Shown here in pieces: positions 48,547-58,130 of a stretch of DNA of 64,000 nt. The notes beneath the pieces are model-generated. The model ran no database searches and was not told the origin of the DNA. It worked only from the letters and a program-made list of their open reading frames with translations. Where the stretch lies: positions 1 through 64,000 of the forward strand of contig NZ_NQMR01000014.1 in NCBI RefSeq assembly GCF_002276045.1, written 5' to 3'. This DNA comes from Pseudoalteromonas sp. NBT06-2 (lineage in GTDB: Bacteria > Pseudomonadota > Gammaproteobacteria > Enterobacterales > Alteromonadaceae). The number at the start of each line of letters is the position of its first letter. Position 1 is the first letter of the stretch. The position numbers and the translations under genes were made by a program.

Positions 48547-48650
48547 AACACTTACTAAAACGCCATAAAAAACGACTAAACGTAAATCTGTAATGATCAA
48601 CTATATCTGGAAAGTTTTAACCACCCTTTTCATTTCCTGATATTTTTGAT

Positions 48651-49339
48651 GTGGTGTTATATAATTTAAATCTGAATGATGTCGTTTTAATTATAAAAAC
48701 GAATTTAGAAATAGTTGCATCTTCAATATTAGTTATTGCTGCAATTCAATTATTAGCTTGGTTTTTAAGCAGCTATTGGAACAAAGGTAATAACTTATTA
48801 ATGGCTAAAAATTTTCCATCCACAAAAAGAAAAAGTAGTTTCTATACTAGAAAAATCACTGATTTTGTCACTCCAAGTAAATTAGTATTAGCCTTATTAA
48901 GTTATGGAGTAACATTCATTCTTGTTTTTTATATTGCCTTTGAAGAACGATGGTTTGAGAACTCAAATAAGGCATTGCTACTAGGGGCTGTTGATCTTTC
49001 AGGGTTAAATTTTGTTCGAGATAAAAGCATTTTAGTCGCGGCGAGTAGTGTGTAGCTTAGTCATTCTAAGTAAATACGACTCAACAAAGAATAAAATGCT
49101 TTTAGCCGAATCCTTCGGACAGCGTTTGTTGGGCATTTTTACTGCGTTATCGCCTTTTTATGTGGCACAACCACATGACAAAGCCTCTGCCTTGTATAAA
49201 TGCCCAACAATTCGCTGCAAAAGTAATCTCGAAAGATCAACAGCCCCTAATACTATTGAATACTTCGATGGTTAGTTACTTAGCATGGCTATTATTTAAT
49301 CGCTTATATGGTAAGAAAAAAACATTTTATTACCAATGA
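48651..49339 (+). pseudogene. Small membrane protein gene split by a MITE
   Basis: Starts at GTG 48651 and encodes a membrane protein with segments at about 18-40 and 80-102. After residue 111 the frame enters a MITE, which adds a false tail ending at 49055. If the insert and one TACTA copy (48984-49255) are removed, the frame continues exactly through a further membrane segment (MVSYLAWLLFNRLYGKKK) to TGA 49337, giving a protein of 138 residues. The family is not recognised. A truncated form could still be made. Confidence 0.75.
48984..49250. mobile_element. 267-bp MITE with 5-bp target duplication
   Basis: Terminal inverted repeats TAGGGGCTGTTGATCTTTC (from 48982) and its exact complement GAAAGATCAACAGCCCCTA (49231-49249), flanked by TACTA on both sides (48979-48983 and 49251-49255). 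Two internal inverted pairs (TTGTTGGGCATTT/AAATGCCCAACAA and AAAAGCATTTTAG/AAAATGCTTTTAG) make a multi-hairpin. No transposase is encoded; the open frames inside it are chance. Confidence 0.85.
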
Positions 49340-49645
49340 TAATCATTTAAAACTTATTGCAGAAAAATGTAAAAATTTACCTATTATCTTATTCTGTAAA
49401 GTATTTTTATAACGGGTATTTCTCTTATGAGAACATTTGATTTCGTATTAGTGTGATTTCGTATTAGTGTGATTTCGTATTAGTGTTTCGTATTAGTGTG
49501 ATTACCAAACTTAATCTGGCATTTTTGAACACTAGAGTGCGATATCTTCCGACAATCGACTAAAAGCTCATAGTTGACGTAACAACATGAAAAGCTTAAT
49601 CTCAGCTTAGAGTGATAAACGGAACATGAGCAGTAGAAATTAGAA
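49340..49645. other. Intergenic region with tandem repeat before the ATPase gene
   Basis: About 300 bases: AT-rich sequence, the 16-bp tandem repeat at 49439-49502, then about 140 bases of unique sequence to the ATPase start. No gene or clear promoter found. Confidence 0.55.
49439..49502. repeat. 16-bp tandem repeat, nearly four copies
   Basis: Three perfect head-to-tail copies of GATTTCGTATTAGTGT (49439-49486) followed by a 13-base partial copy TTCGTATTAGTGT and GATT. Located upstream of the ATPase gene. Direct, spacer-less repeats, so not CRISPR. Confidence 0.9.
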
Positions 49646-50383
49646 ATGAATTTAAATGCCAAACCTTACCTTCAAGGGATAGATTTAAAGAGAGATAAAA
49701 TTGAAAACATGGAGGACTTTCCTTTTTCAATTCCTACTATTAAAGGGCTAGATTATTTAGAATTTCACCCTGATGTAACTTTTTTTGTTGGTGAAAATGG
49801 TGCAGGTAAATCTACATTAATAGAGGCTATTGCCTCAGCTATGGGCTTAAATCCAGAAGGCGGTAATAAAAACACGACATTTGCCACTGAGAAAACGCAC
49901 TCAAACCTAGGTGATTATTTAAAAACATATAAAAGCTTCAAAAAACCCAAAGATTATTATTTCCTCCGTGCAGAAAGCTTTTATAACGTAGCTACATACA
50001 TGGATAACTTAGTTCCGCCACCAATTCAAGGATATGGCGGGAAATCTCTGCACCAACAATCCCATGGTGAGTCTTTTATGGCTACTATTAAAAATAAGTT
50101 AAAAGGTAATGGTTTATATATTATGGATGAGCCAGAAGCCGCTCTTTCACCTAACCGACAACTAGAAGCTATATCTGTCATTCATCAGTTAGTTGAAAAT
50201 GGTTCTCAACTGATTATTGCAACTCATTCGCCAATATTACTTGCTTATCCAAGAGCTAAGATTTACTTCTTTAGCCAAGCTGGGATTCATGAAACTTCGT
50301 ACCAAGATACTGAACATTTCGAAGTAACCAAAAATTTCCTGAATCGTCACGAGCAAATGTTGAAAATTTTGATGTCTGAATAA
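49646..50383 (+). CDS. Stand-alone ABC-type AAA ATPase
   Basis: A 245-residue soluble ATPase resembling the COG3910 predicted ATPase group. Walker A G49-ENGAGKS, an ABC signature-like QQSHGESF, Walker B YIMDEPEAALS and a switch histidine in IATHSPIL are all in place, so the protein is probably active. There is no membrane partner, nuclease or Toprim domain. It is the only intact gene of the tRNA-Leu-bounded island. Related orphan ATPases occur in defence islands, but a defence role here is a guess. No ribosome-binding site is obvious. Confidence 0.75.
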   Translation: MNLNAKPYLQGIDLKRDKIENMEDFPFSIPTIKGLDYLEFHPDVTFFVGENGAGKSTLIEAIASAMGLNPEGGNKNTTFATEKTHSNLGDYLKTYKSFKKPKDYYFLRAESFYNVATYMDNLVPPPIQGYGGKSLHQQSHGESFMATIKNKLKGNGLYIMDEPEAALSPNRQLEAISVIHQLVENGSQLIIATHSPILLAYPRAKIYFFSQAGIHETSYQDTEHFEVTKNFLNRHEQMLKILMSE

Positions 50384-51127
50384 GTTAGCCTTACTTCTGC
50401 TCTTGACACAAAGAACTAAACCGCTCTGCGGTAATGGTGCTAACTTCCAGCTTCAGTATTCGTAACATATTATCTTTTTCCACTCTAATATTTGAGGCAT
50501 CTTGCCTCACTTAAAATGGAGAAACTCTCATGAACATCAGTCAATATTTTTCAGAACCACTTCTCACCGTATTAATCAAGATATGATCATGCGTAAGCTT
50601 GCCACTAAAACTCAAATTGCTTAGGCACAGGTAAAATCAATAAGAATAAAAAAACGATGCAGCCTTGATGAGCTGCTTTCTGAGTACATCGATTATGCCA
50701 CTTTATATTGATCCAGCTATATAACGTTTAATAACACGATCATGGAAGGTTCGATAAACTTAACGACCATTCGCTGTTCCTAAAGAAGACCTTAATCTTT
50801 TCAACCAGTAACGTCAACAATACGCACAAAAGTAATATTCGTAATAATACAAACAGCTAACTAAGTTCTTTTCCATCAGAACACTTGAAACAACAAGCTT
50901 TAGATACTTCCCCTAACATTTACAACCAGAATATATTATTCAGATTAAGTGTATTGATTTGATGGTTTGGTGGGTATTTTAAAATCGAACAATTGAATGG
51001 CATATCAGATTAAAGATATAAATTTTATCGAACTTCAAAACAAACATAATATTAATTTCAGGAAAATAACTACAGAGTTAGCCAACCTTCTCAGGAATAA
51101 TTAGCAACCAATTAGCAATCAAACGGA
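50384..51127. other. Decayed island region, 3' side
   Basis: About 745 bases with no intact gene. It contains the possible integrase relic at 50575-50704 and otherwise unrecognised AT-rich sequence up to the tRNA-Leu terminator. Confidence 0.55.
50575..50704 (+). pseudogene. Possible tyrosine-recombinase (integrase) relic
   Basis: One frame reads HRINQDMIMRKLATKTQIA, stop, then AQVKSIRIKKRC and SLDELLSEYIDYA. The first part resembles the start of the core-binding domain of tyrosine recombinases (RMIEDMxxRKLSxKTQxxYIRAVK). It is short and holds a stop in place of the expected tyrosine codon, so this is a tentative call. A recombinase relic would fit the tRNA-bounded island. Confidence 0.35.
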
Positions 51128-51158
51128 AAAGGCCGATTCATCACGAATCGGCCTTTAA
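51128..51158 (-). terminator. tRNA-Leu terminator
   Basis: Perfect 12-bp stem AAAGGCCGATTC (51128-51139) / GAATCGGCCTTT (51145-51156), loop ATCAC, with a short U-tract on the minus strand, 23 bases beyond the tRNA 3' end. Confidence 0.9.
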
Positions 51159-51180
51159 ATGTCTATTTGTATAAGTTTAG

Positions 51181-51265
51181 TGGTGCGGATGGGGGGACTT
51201 GAACCCCCACGACCTAAGTCACCAGCCCCTCAAGCTGACGCGTCTACCAATTCCGCCACATCCGC
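51181..51265 (-). tRNA. leuU: tRNA-Leu (anticodon GAG)
   Basis: 85 nt including an encoded CCA. Acceptor stem GCGGATG/CATCCGC, D arm GGCGGAATTGGTAGACGC, anticodon loop TTGAGGG with GAG, long class II variable arm (GGTGACTTAGGTCG) and T arm GTGGGGGTTCAAGTCCCCC. Lies downstream of secG as leuU does in E. coli. All arms pair normally. Confidence 0.96.
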
Positions 51266-51364
51266 GCAATACTAAACTATACTATCTATTTTACTAAGTT
51301 AACTTGCTTATTTTGAGGAAAATAAACCTACTTAGCTTTTAAATCCGCAATCCCTTCTAGGTTG

Positions 51365-51391
51365 CCTGTCTACCAATTTCACCACATTCGA
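51365..51391 (-). pseudogene. 5' fragment of a second tRNA-Leu gene
   Basis: The minus strand reads CGAATGTGGTGAAATTGGTA then GACAGG, matching the acceptor/D-arm start of the intact tRNA-Leu (GCGGATGTGGCGGAATTGGTA) with several changes. The rest of the tRNA is not recognisable. It suggests that tandem tRNA-Leu copies once stood between secG and the island. Confidence 0.65.
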
Positions 51392-51407
51392 ATTTTATTC
51401 TCTAAGG

Positions 51408-51761
51408 TTACTTCGGTACGTCTGAACCTTTATTTTCAGTAGCTGTCGGTACATCTTCAGTACCTGGAGCTAGTTGAGTTTCAACAGCTGGTACTGTTGA
51501 TAAATCTGACCATTCATCTGTTTTTTTAATTTGTCCTGCTGTCAAATTACCTAAAACGATGCTTAATACAAAAAATACACTTGCTAAAACTGTTGTTGTT
51601 TTAGTCATAAAGTTACCAGCACCACTTGAACCAAATACGGTTGCAGATGCGCCAGCTCCAAAAGATGAGCCCATATCTGCGCCCTTGCCCTGTTGGATTA
51701 AAACCATGCCGATTAAAGCCAAAGCGGTAATTAAATAAACTACTAAAAATATTTCGTACAT
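51408..51761 (-). CDS. secG: Protein translocase subunit SecG
   Basis: SecG (117 residues) is the small SecYEG channel subunit. Two membrane helices (about 3-20 and 53-72) flank GMVLIQQGKGADMGSSFGAGASATVFGSSG, the family signature. ATG 51761 follows the tpiA stop directly, with AAGGA inside the end of tpiA; the longer open frame upstream is rejected. The C-terminal tail is Pro/Thr/Glu rich. Confidence 0.96.
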   Translation of the reverse strand: MYEIFLVVYLITALALIGMVLIQQGKGADMGSSFGAGASATVFGSSGAGNFMTKTTTVLASVFFVLSIVLGNLTAGQIKKTDEWSDLSTVPAVETQLAPGTEDVPTATENKGSDVPK

Positions 51762-51762
51762 C

Positions 51763-52512
51763 TTATGCGTTCCTTTGGGCACTATTACAGATATTAACAA
51801 ATGCATCTGGTTTTAGGCTTGCGCCACCAATCAAACCGCCATCTATATCTGCTTGTGCAAACAACAATTCGCTATTTTGATCATTAACACTTCCACCATA
51901 TAGAAGTGCAATGTTTTGTGACACAACAACATCTAAAGCTGCTATCTCATCTCGTATAAATTTGTGCACTTTTTGTGCTTGTTCGGGGGATGCTGTTTTA
52001 CCAGTACCAATAGCCCAAACGGGCTCGTATGCTATCACAGAATTAACAAGTGCTGCTACACCTAATTTATTAATTACTGCATTTATTTGTTCAGACACCA
52101 CAGATTCAGTTATACCCTGCTCTCTTTGCTCTTCACTTTCACCTACACATAGAATAGGTATTAAATTATATTTTTGTGCTTTTTCAAATTTAGCAGCAAC
52201 ATCATCATTTGACTCACCATAAATACTACGGCGTTCAGAATGACCAACTAAAGTATATTTACACCCTATTTCAGAAACTAACTTTGCATCTACCTCTCCA
52301 GTAAATGCGCCAGGTTCTTCATGAGATACAGTTTGAGAACCAGCATTAATGCCAACCTCTAATACTTTAGATAAAAGCGGAAAAGGAGGAAAAATTAATA
52401 CATCAATATTATTATTTGACGCGCTTTTCAATGTATCTGCCATTTTACTGACTAGCTCAACAGAGCCATTCATTTTCCAATTGCCAGCTACGATTGGTTT
52501 ACGGGATGCCAT
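51763..52512 (-). CDS. tpiA: Triosephosphate isomerase
   Basis: TpiA (249 residues) interconverts dihydroxyacetone phosphate and glyceraldehyde 3-phosphate. Catalytic residues N11/K13 (GNWKMNG), the histidine in VGHSERR and the glutamate in AYEPVWAIGTGK are intact, as is the phosphate-binding GGSVN. Placed between glmM and secG. Confidence 0.98.
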   Translation of the reverse strand: MASRKPIVAGNWKMNGSVELVSKMADTLKSASNNNIDVLIFPPFPLLSKVLEVGINAGSQTVSHEEPGAFTGEVDAKLVSEIGCKYTLVGHSERRSIYGESNDDVAAKFEKAQKYNLIPILCVGESEEQREQGITESVVSEQINAVINKLGVAALVNSVIAYEPVWAIGTGKTASPEQAQKVHKFIRDEIAALDVVVSQNIALLYGGSVNDQNSELLFAQADIDGGLIGGASLKPDAFVNICNSAQRNA

Positions 52513-52594
52513 TTTAGCCTCTTTTTAAGTTACCAATAAATAAAGCGGGCGAATCTTAACGTGACTAGCCCGTTGTTTCAAGTAATTATCTAGT

Positions 52595-53944
52595 TCAAGC
52601 GCTTTGATTGCTCACAGATTCAACAACTTCTGCTATTTTTTTCGAATAATCGAAAACTTGTTTTTCATGTTCAGCTTCAACCATTACTCGGATCACAGGT
52701 TCAGTTCCAGACTTTCTTAATAAAACTCTTCCCTTGCCTGCCAGCAATTCTTCAACTTCTTGAACTGCTTCTATTACTTGAGGGTTAATTGTTGGATCAG
52801 TACCTTTATGATAACGGACATTAATCATATTCATAGGGTATTTCACAAAACCTTTGCCTAAATCCTCTAAAGTTTTGTTTTGTGCAATCATTGCAGCCAA
52901 AATTTGCAAACTAGATATTATACCGTCGCCAGTTGAAGTCAGCTCTAAATTCAAAATATGTCCTGAACTTTCACCGCCTACTTTCCAACCTTTTTGTTTG
53001 AGCAACTCCATTACATAACGGTCACCTACTTTGGAACGCTCAAACTGAATCCCTTTTTCTTTTAAAGCATTCTCAAGGCCCATATTAGACATCACAGTGC
53101 CAACAACGCCTCCGCCTAATGTGTTTGTTTCAAAAGCTTGGCTAGCTATGATATAAACTATGTCATCACCATCAAATACACGACCTTTATGATCAACCAT
53201 CATGACACGATCACCATCACCGTCATATGCAATACCTACGTCTGCTTTTGTTTCAAGTACTTTGCGAACTAACGCTTCAACATGAGTGGCACCACATTTT
53301 TCATTAATGTTGATGCCATCAGGCTCACATGCGTAAGTAACGACTTCTGCACCTAGCTCTTCCAATACTGAAGGTGCTATATGATAGGTTGCACCATTGG
53401 CACAATCAACTACAACCTTAAGACCATCTAATGATAATGTCTGTGGGAACTGGCTTTTACAAAATTCAATATAACGACCATCAGCATTATCTAAACGTTT
53501 AGCTTTACCTAGCTGCTCAGATGAAACACATGTCATTGTTTCGTCTAACATAGCCTCCATTTCAAGTTCAACTTTATCATCTAATTTAAGACCCTTACTT
53601 GAAAAGAACTTAATACCATTATCATAATATGGATTATGAGATGCACTGATCACGATACCCGCTTCAGCGCGAAAAGTTTCCGTTAAATATGCAACAGCAG
53701 GTGTTGGCATAGGGCCTAATAAAACAACATCAATGCCCGCAGCAATTAAACCTGCTTCTAATGAAGTTTCAAGTAAATAGCCTGAAATACGAGTATCTTT
53801 ACCTATTATTACTTTTTGTGTACCAGATTTAGCAAGTACTTTACCTGCAGCCCAACCAAGCTTAAGTGCAAATTTAGGTGTAATTGGGTATTCACCAACT
53901 AAACCGCGTACACCATCGGTGCCAAAATATTTTCTATCCGACAT
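52595..53944 (-). CDS. glmM: Phosphoglucosamine mutase
   Basis: GlmM (449 residues) converts glucosamine 6-phosphate to glucosamine 1-phosphate for UDP-GlcNAc synthesis. The active phosphoserine is S102 in [11 protein letters not shown]; the metal loop DGDGDR and sugar loop GGESSGH are present. Starts inside the end of folP (11-base overlap), so translation is coupled, as in the E. coli folP-glmM pair. Confidence 0.98.
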   Translation of the reverse strand: MSDRKYFGTDGVRGLVGEYPITPKFALKLGWAAGKVLAKSGTQKVIIGKDTRISGYLLETSLEAGLIAAGIDVVLLGPMPTPAVAYLTETFRAEAGIVISASHNPYYDNGIKFFSSKGLKLDDKVELEMEAMLDETMTCVSSEQLGKAKRLDNADGRYIEFCKSQFPQTLSLDGLKVVVDCANGATYHIAPSVLEELGAEVVTYACEPDGININEKCGATHVEALVRKVLETKADVGIAYDGDGDRVMMVDHKGRVFDGDDIVYIIASQAFETNTLGGGVVGTVMSNMGLENALKEKGIQFERSKVGDRYVMELLKQKGWKVGGESSGHILNLELTSTGDGIISSLQILAAMIAQNKTLEDLGKGFVKYPMNMINVRYHKGTDPTINPQVIEAVQEVEELLAGKGRVLLRKSGTEPVIRVMVEAEHEKQVFDYSKKIAEVVESVSNQSA

Positions 53945-54797
53945 TCACTTTTCCTTTCTTATCTAAACCTTTTTCACATGCTTGCCATACTTTTAACACA
54001 TCAAATGTTTGTGCGACATCATGTACTCTAATTATTTTCGCACCTTTTTGAGCGGCTATAAGCGCACCAGCTAAGGACCCAGCTAATCTCTCATTAGTAT
54101 CTCTATTTAATAAATTTCCAATCATAGACTTTCGAGATAAACCGGCTAAAATTTCACAGCCTATCGTTTTAAAAACATCTATTTTGTTTAAGATTTCATA
54201 GTTGTGTGCCAAGGTTTTACCAAAACCAAATCCAGGATCTAATATGATTTGTTTTTTATCTATTCCATGAGTTTCACACGCTTTGATTCTTTGGAAAAAA
54301 AAATCATTTATATCTGACATTAAATCACTATAACTTGGCGCACTTTGCATTGTTCGTGGTTGCCCTTGCATATGCATTATACATACAGGTACATTTAAAC
54401 TTGCTGCGGTTTGTAAAGCATCAGGCTCTTGTAGCGCTCTGACATCATTAATAAAGTCAGCACCGACATCAACGGCTTTCGCCATTACTTGTGCTTTGCT
54501 TGTATCTATAGAAATGACACAATCTGATTTTTTTCTGAGTGCTTTAATAACTGGAATAACACGGTTTAATTCATCAACTACTGATACATTAGCTGCACCT
54601 GGACGAGTTGATTCTCCGCCAATATCAATAATAGTTGCACCTTGCTCAATTAATTCTAGGGCTTTATTGACAGCGCTATCATATGTTATATGGTTGCCAC
54701 CATCCGAAAAAGAGTCTGGGGTAACGTTAAGAACCGCCATTATATGCGGGTGGCTAAGATCGAGTTCTCTGCCTCTGGGTAGTTTTAAAATAGACAT
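53934..54797 (-). CDS. folP: Dihydropteroate synthase
   Basis: FolP (287 residues) joins pterin pyrophosphate and p-aminobenzoate, the sulphonamide target. The motifs [26 protein letters not shown] and DPGFGFGKT are intact. It follows ftsH after a terminator-like hairpin, as in E. coli. Confidence 0.97.
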   Translation of the reverse strand: MSILKLPRGRELDLSHPHIMAVLNVTPDSFSDGGNHITYDSAVNKALELIEQGATIIDIGGESTRPGAANVSVVDELNRVIPVIKALRKKSDCVISIDTSKAQVMAKAVDVGADFINDVRALQEPDALQTAASLNVPVCIMHMQGQPRTMQSAPSYSDLMSDINDFFFQRIKACETHGIDKKQIILDPGFGFGKTLAHNYEILNKIDVFKTIGCEILAGLSRKSMIGNLLNRDTNERLAGSLAGALIAAQKGAKIIRVHDVAQTFDVLKVWQACEKGLDKKGKVNVG

Positions 54798-54839
54798 AAT
54801 TCACATCATTGCTATGAAAACTTTAATTTTCAACATAAT

Positions 54840-54869
54840 AAAAAACCCCGATGTTTCGGGGTTTTTTGT
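54840..54869 (-). terminator. Terminator between ftsH and folP
   Basis: AAAAAACCCCGA (54840-54851) / TCGGGGTTTTTT (54856-54867), loop TGTT. Symmetrical; on the minus strand it follows ftsH and precedes folP. Confidence 0.9.
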
Positions 54870-54874
54870 TTTAC

Positions 54875-56836
54875 TTATTCTACAGATTTATTATCTGTAT
54901 CATCAAGCTTTGATTCATCTTTTTTCTCAGGTTCTTCCCTTACCTTTATGTCAGGTTTTTCTGAGGGTTTTGATTTTTTATCATCTCTCGATTGTTGCTT
55001 TTGATCATGTAAATCTCTTGGCTCTCTGACTGGCTTTCTAGCCATCAAATCATCAATTTGACCCGCATCAATTGTTTCGTATTTCATCAGACAATCTTTC
55101 ATAGCATGTAGAACATCAATATTATCTTTTAATATTTGCTCTGCTCTTTGATAGTTACGATCTGAGAAATCGCGTATTTCTGCATCAATTAATTGAGCTG
55201 TATCAGCAGACATACTATTTGATTGAGATGTGGTTTTACCTAAAAAAACTTCACCTTCTTCTTTTGCATAAAGAAGTGGTCCTAGTTTATCACTTAAACC
55301 CCATTGAGTTACCATTTTACGTGCAATATCTGTTGCACGTTCAATATCATTTGATGCTCCGGTTGAAACACGATCTGAGCCATAAATAATATCCTCAGCA
55401 ATACGACCACCATAAAGGCTCGAAATCATCGATTCTAATAAACGCTTAGAATGACTTATACGGTCTTTTTCTGGTAAGTACATAGTCACACCTAAAGCAC
55501 GACCTCTAGGAATAATAGATACTTTATAAACCGGATCATGATCTGGTACTAAGCGTCCTACGATTGCATGTCCTGCTTCATGATAAGCAGTCATTTCTTT
55601 CTCTTCTTCGCTCATAACCATAGACTTACGTTCTGAGCCCATCATTATTTTATCTTTAGCAGCATCAAACTCAGCCATATTAACAACACGTTTATTATTA
55701 CGTGCTGCAAATAATGCAGCTTCATTTACAAGGTTCGCTAAATCAGCACCAGAAAATCCAGGTGTTCCACGCGCTATTACCTCAGCTTCGACATCATCTC
55801 CTAAAGGTACTTTACGCATATGAACTTTAACAATTTGCTCACGACCTCTGATATCAGGTAAACCAACAACAACTTGACGGTCAAAACGACCTGGACGAAG
55901 TAATGCTGGATCTAAAACGTCTGGACGGTTAGTAGCCGCAATAACAATGATACCTTCATTACCTTCAAAACCATCCATCTCAACTAACATTTGGTTTAAT
56001 GTTTGCTCACGCTCATCATGCCCCCCCCCCATACCAGCACCACGTTGGCGACCTACAGCATCGATTTCATCAATAAAGATAATACAAGGAGATGCTTTTT
56101 TAGCTTGCTCAAACATATCACGAACACGAGATGCCCCAACACCAACAAACATTTCCACAAAGTCAGAACCTGAAATTGCAAAGAATGGTACTTTCGCTTC
56201 ACCAGCAACAGCTTTAGCTAATAGCGTTTTACCTGTTCCTGGAGGTCCTACCATAAGTACACCTTTAGGAATACTGCCACCTAGTTTTTGATATTTGCTT
56301 GGATCACGCAAGAAATCAACCATTTCGGTCACATCTTCTTTCGCTTCATCACATCCTGCAACATCTTTAAAGGTGACTTTAATTTGGTCTTCGCTCATCA
56401 AACGTGCTTTACTTTTACCAAATGACATCGCGCCTTTACCGCCACCGCCTTGCATTTGTCGCATGAAGAAAATCCACACACCAATAAGCAATAGCATAGG
56501 AAACCAAGAGATGAAGATACTTGCTAAGAAAGATTGCTCCTCAGGAAGTTTACCAACTACATTCACACCATTTTTCAATAGATCATTCAGTAAATCCTCA
56601 TCATGCATAGGAACTACTGTTTCAAAACGCTCACCATTTCCTTTTATACCTGTGATGATGCCTTGAGTACGATCCACCTGAACTTCACGTACTGCTTTTG
56701 TACGCACATCAGATACGAATTGAGAATAGCTCATTTGGCGATCTGAAGATCCACCAGGATTAAAGCTTTGAAACACCGACATTAAAACAACGGCGATGAC
56801 TAACCACAATATTAGATTTTTGACCATATCACTCAA
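54875..56836 (-). CDS. ftsH: ATP-dependent zinc metalloprotease FtsH
   Basis: FtsH (653 residues) is the membrane-anchored AAA+ protease that controls LpxC and removes damaged membrane proteins. Membrane segments at about 5-23 and 105-123, Walker A GPPGTGKT, Walker [13 protein letters not shown], the second region of homology and the zinc site H419-EAGH are intact; the C-terminal tail (about 605-653) is Lys/Asp/Glu rich. A run of ten G (56021-56030) encodes the GMGGGHDE segment. It follows rlmE closely, as in E. coli. Confidence 0.98.
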   Translation of the reverse strand: MSDMVKNLILWLVIAVVLMSVFQSFNPGGSSDRQMSYSQFVSDVRTKAVREVQVDRTQGIITGIKGNGERFETVVPMHDEDLLNDLLKNGVNVVGKLPEEQSFLASIFISWFPMLLLIGVWIFFMRQMQGGGGKGAMSFGKSKARLMSEDQIKVTFKDVAGCDEAKEDVTEMVDFLRDPSKYQKLGGSIPKGVLMVGPPGTGKTLLAKAVAGEAKVPFFAISGSDFVEMFVGVGASRVRDMFEQAKKASPCIIFIDEIDAVGRQRGAGMGGGHDEREQTLNQMLVEMDGFEGNEGIIVIAATNRPDVLDPALLRPGRFDRQVVVGLPDIRGREQIVKVHMRKVPLGDDVEAEVIARGTPGFSGADLANLVNEAALFAARNNKRVVNMAEFDAAKDKIMMGSERKSMVMSEEEKEMTAYHEAGHAIVGRLVPDHDPVYKVSIIPRGRALGVTMYLPEKDRISHSKRLLESMISSLYGGRIAEDIIYGSDRVSTGASNDIERATDIARKMVTQWGLSDKLGPLLYAKEEGEVFLGKTTSQSNSMSADTAQLIDAEIRDFSDRNYQRAEQILKDNIDVLHAMKDCLMKYETIDAGQIDDLMARKPVREPRDLHDQKQQSRDDKKSKPSEKPDIKVREEPEKKDESKLDDTDNKSVE

Positions 56837-56896
56837 GAAGTTAACCTCTTGTTTCCAATTAAATTAAAATTACCAACAGTAGAATATCTTAATGTA

Positions 56897-57538
56897 CTAC
56901 AGTTTGTATCCTGTAGCTACTATATATACTTCTCGTGAACGTGCTCTAGACGAATCAGGCTTTCTAATTTTGACCGTGTTAAAGCTCGCTCTTACAATTT
57001 TTACAAATTGCTCAAATCCTGCACCTTGAAATACTTTTACTGCAAAACCTCCATTTTTTTTTAATACTTGATGACACATATCCAAAGCCAGCTCAACTAA
57101 GTACATACAACCGGATTGATCAACCGATAAATTACCACTAAAATTTGGCGCCATATCAGATAAAACTAAATCTACATTTTTACCATCAATTCTTGTAAGT
57201 AGCGCATTAAGCACGCCCTCATCTCTGAAATCGCCTTGTAAGAAGTCAACACCAGCAATCGGATCCATAGGTAAGATATCACAGGCAATCACAGTGCCAT
57301 CCATACCAGCATGTTCTACACAATATTGTGACCAACCTCCAGGAGCCGCCCCTAAATCTACTACGGTAGCGCCCTTTTTGATTAGTTTATCTTTTTGTTG
57401 TAGCTCTTCAAGCTTAAATACAGCACGAGATCTAAAACCTCTTTTTTTCGCTTCATTTACATAATAGTCATCAAAATGCTCTTTCATCCAGCGTTGCGAA
57501 CTAGCTGACTGCTTCTTATTTGTCATCTTTTTGCTCAA
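56897..57538 (-). CDS. rlmE: 23S rRNA 2'-O-ribose U2552 methyltransferase
   Basis: RlmE/FtsJ/RrmJ (213 residues) methylates U2552 of 23S rRNA with SAM, a late 50S assembly step. The Rossmann motif [14 protein letters not shown], the catalytic-tetrad regions ([29 protein letters not shown]) and the C-terminal [14 protein letters not shown] are conserved. Divergent from yhbY, adjacent to ftsH. Confidence 0.98.
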   Translation of the reverse strand: MSKKMTNKKQSASSQRWMKEHFDDYYVNEAKKRGFRSRAVFKLEELQQKDKLIKKGATVVDLGAAPGGWSQYCVEHAGMDGTVIACDILPMDPIAGVDFLQGDFRDEGVLNALLTRIDGKNVDLVLSDMAPNFSGNLSVDQSGCMYLVELALDMCHQVLKKNGGFAVKVFQGAGFEQFVKIVRASFNTVKIRKPDSSRARSREVYIVATGYKL

Positions 57539-57637
57539 TTATATTATTTAACAAAATACTCAACATATTAGTATTATTTAATAGATGGCGGTAGAATACT
57601 CATAATTCAAGCTTTATCCAGTGAAAAATGTAACATT

Positions 57638-57934
57638 ATGAAATTATCAAACAAACAAAAGCAATTTTTAAAAGGCGAAGCACATAGCCTTAAACCCGTT
57701 GTATTACTAGGTTCTAACGGCCTAACTGAAGGTGTAATTGTTGAAATTCAAAGCGCTCTTGAAATACACGAATTAATTAAAGTCAAAGTTCCGACGGATG
57801 ATCGCGAAACTAAAAAACTTATTTTTGATGCAATTATTCGAGAAACTGGTGCTGAAAAACTACATACAATTGGACATACAGTTGTTTTATACCGCCAAAG
57901 CGTTGAGAAAAAGATTCAATTACCTCGTAAGTAA
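57638..57934 (+). CDS. yhbY: YhbY, ribosome assembly RNA-binding protein
   Basis: YhbY (98 residues) is a CRM-domain RNA-binding protein associated with pre-50S particles. Shows the KGEAHSLKPVVLLGSNGLTEGV and HTIGHTVVLYR patterns. Divergent from rlmE, its usual neighbour, and followed by a clear terminator. Confidence 0.96.
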   Translation: MKLSNKQKQFLKGEAHSLKPVVLLGSNGLTEGVIVEIQSALEIHELIKVKVPTDDRETKKLIFDAIIRETGAEKLHTIGHTVVLYRQSVEKKIQLPRK

Positions 57935-57950
57935 TTTAAAAATTTCAATA

Positions 57951-57981
57951 AAAAAGGTTAACTTAAGTTAACCTTTTTTAT
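57951..57981 (+). terminator. yhbY terminator
   Basis: AAAAAGGTTAAC (57951-57962) / GTTAACCTTTTT (57967-57978) with a 4-nt loop and following T-tract. Confidence 0.9.
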
Positions 57982-58130
57982 TTTAGGGTATTAAATCACA
58001 TACTTTAAAATTATACGATATATCCTTTATTAACTAAATTTATATCAAAATATGAATCAAATTGTTTATATCTTATCGGTCGCAGCAAATAACTGAACAC
58101 TCATAAAACATTAACGAATCAATACTGATT

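Noticed and set aside
48651..49055. Membrane protein of 134 residues as an intact gene
   Set aside because: The last 23 residues come from the MITE; the true C-terminus lies beyond it.
49048..49275. Open frame of 75 codons
   Set aside because: Lies inside the MITE and is created by its repeat structure.
49439..49502. CRISPR array
   Set aside because: Copies are directly adjacent without spacers and no cas genes are present.
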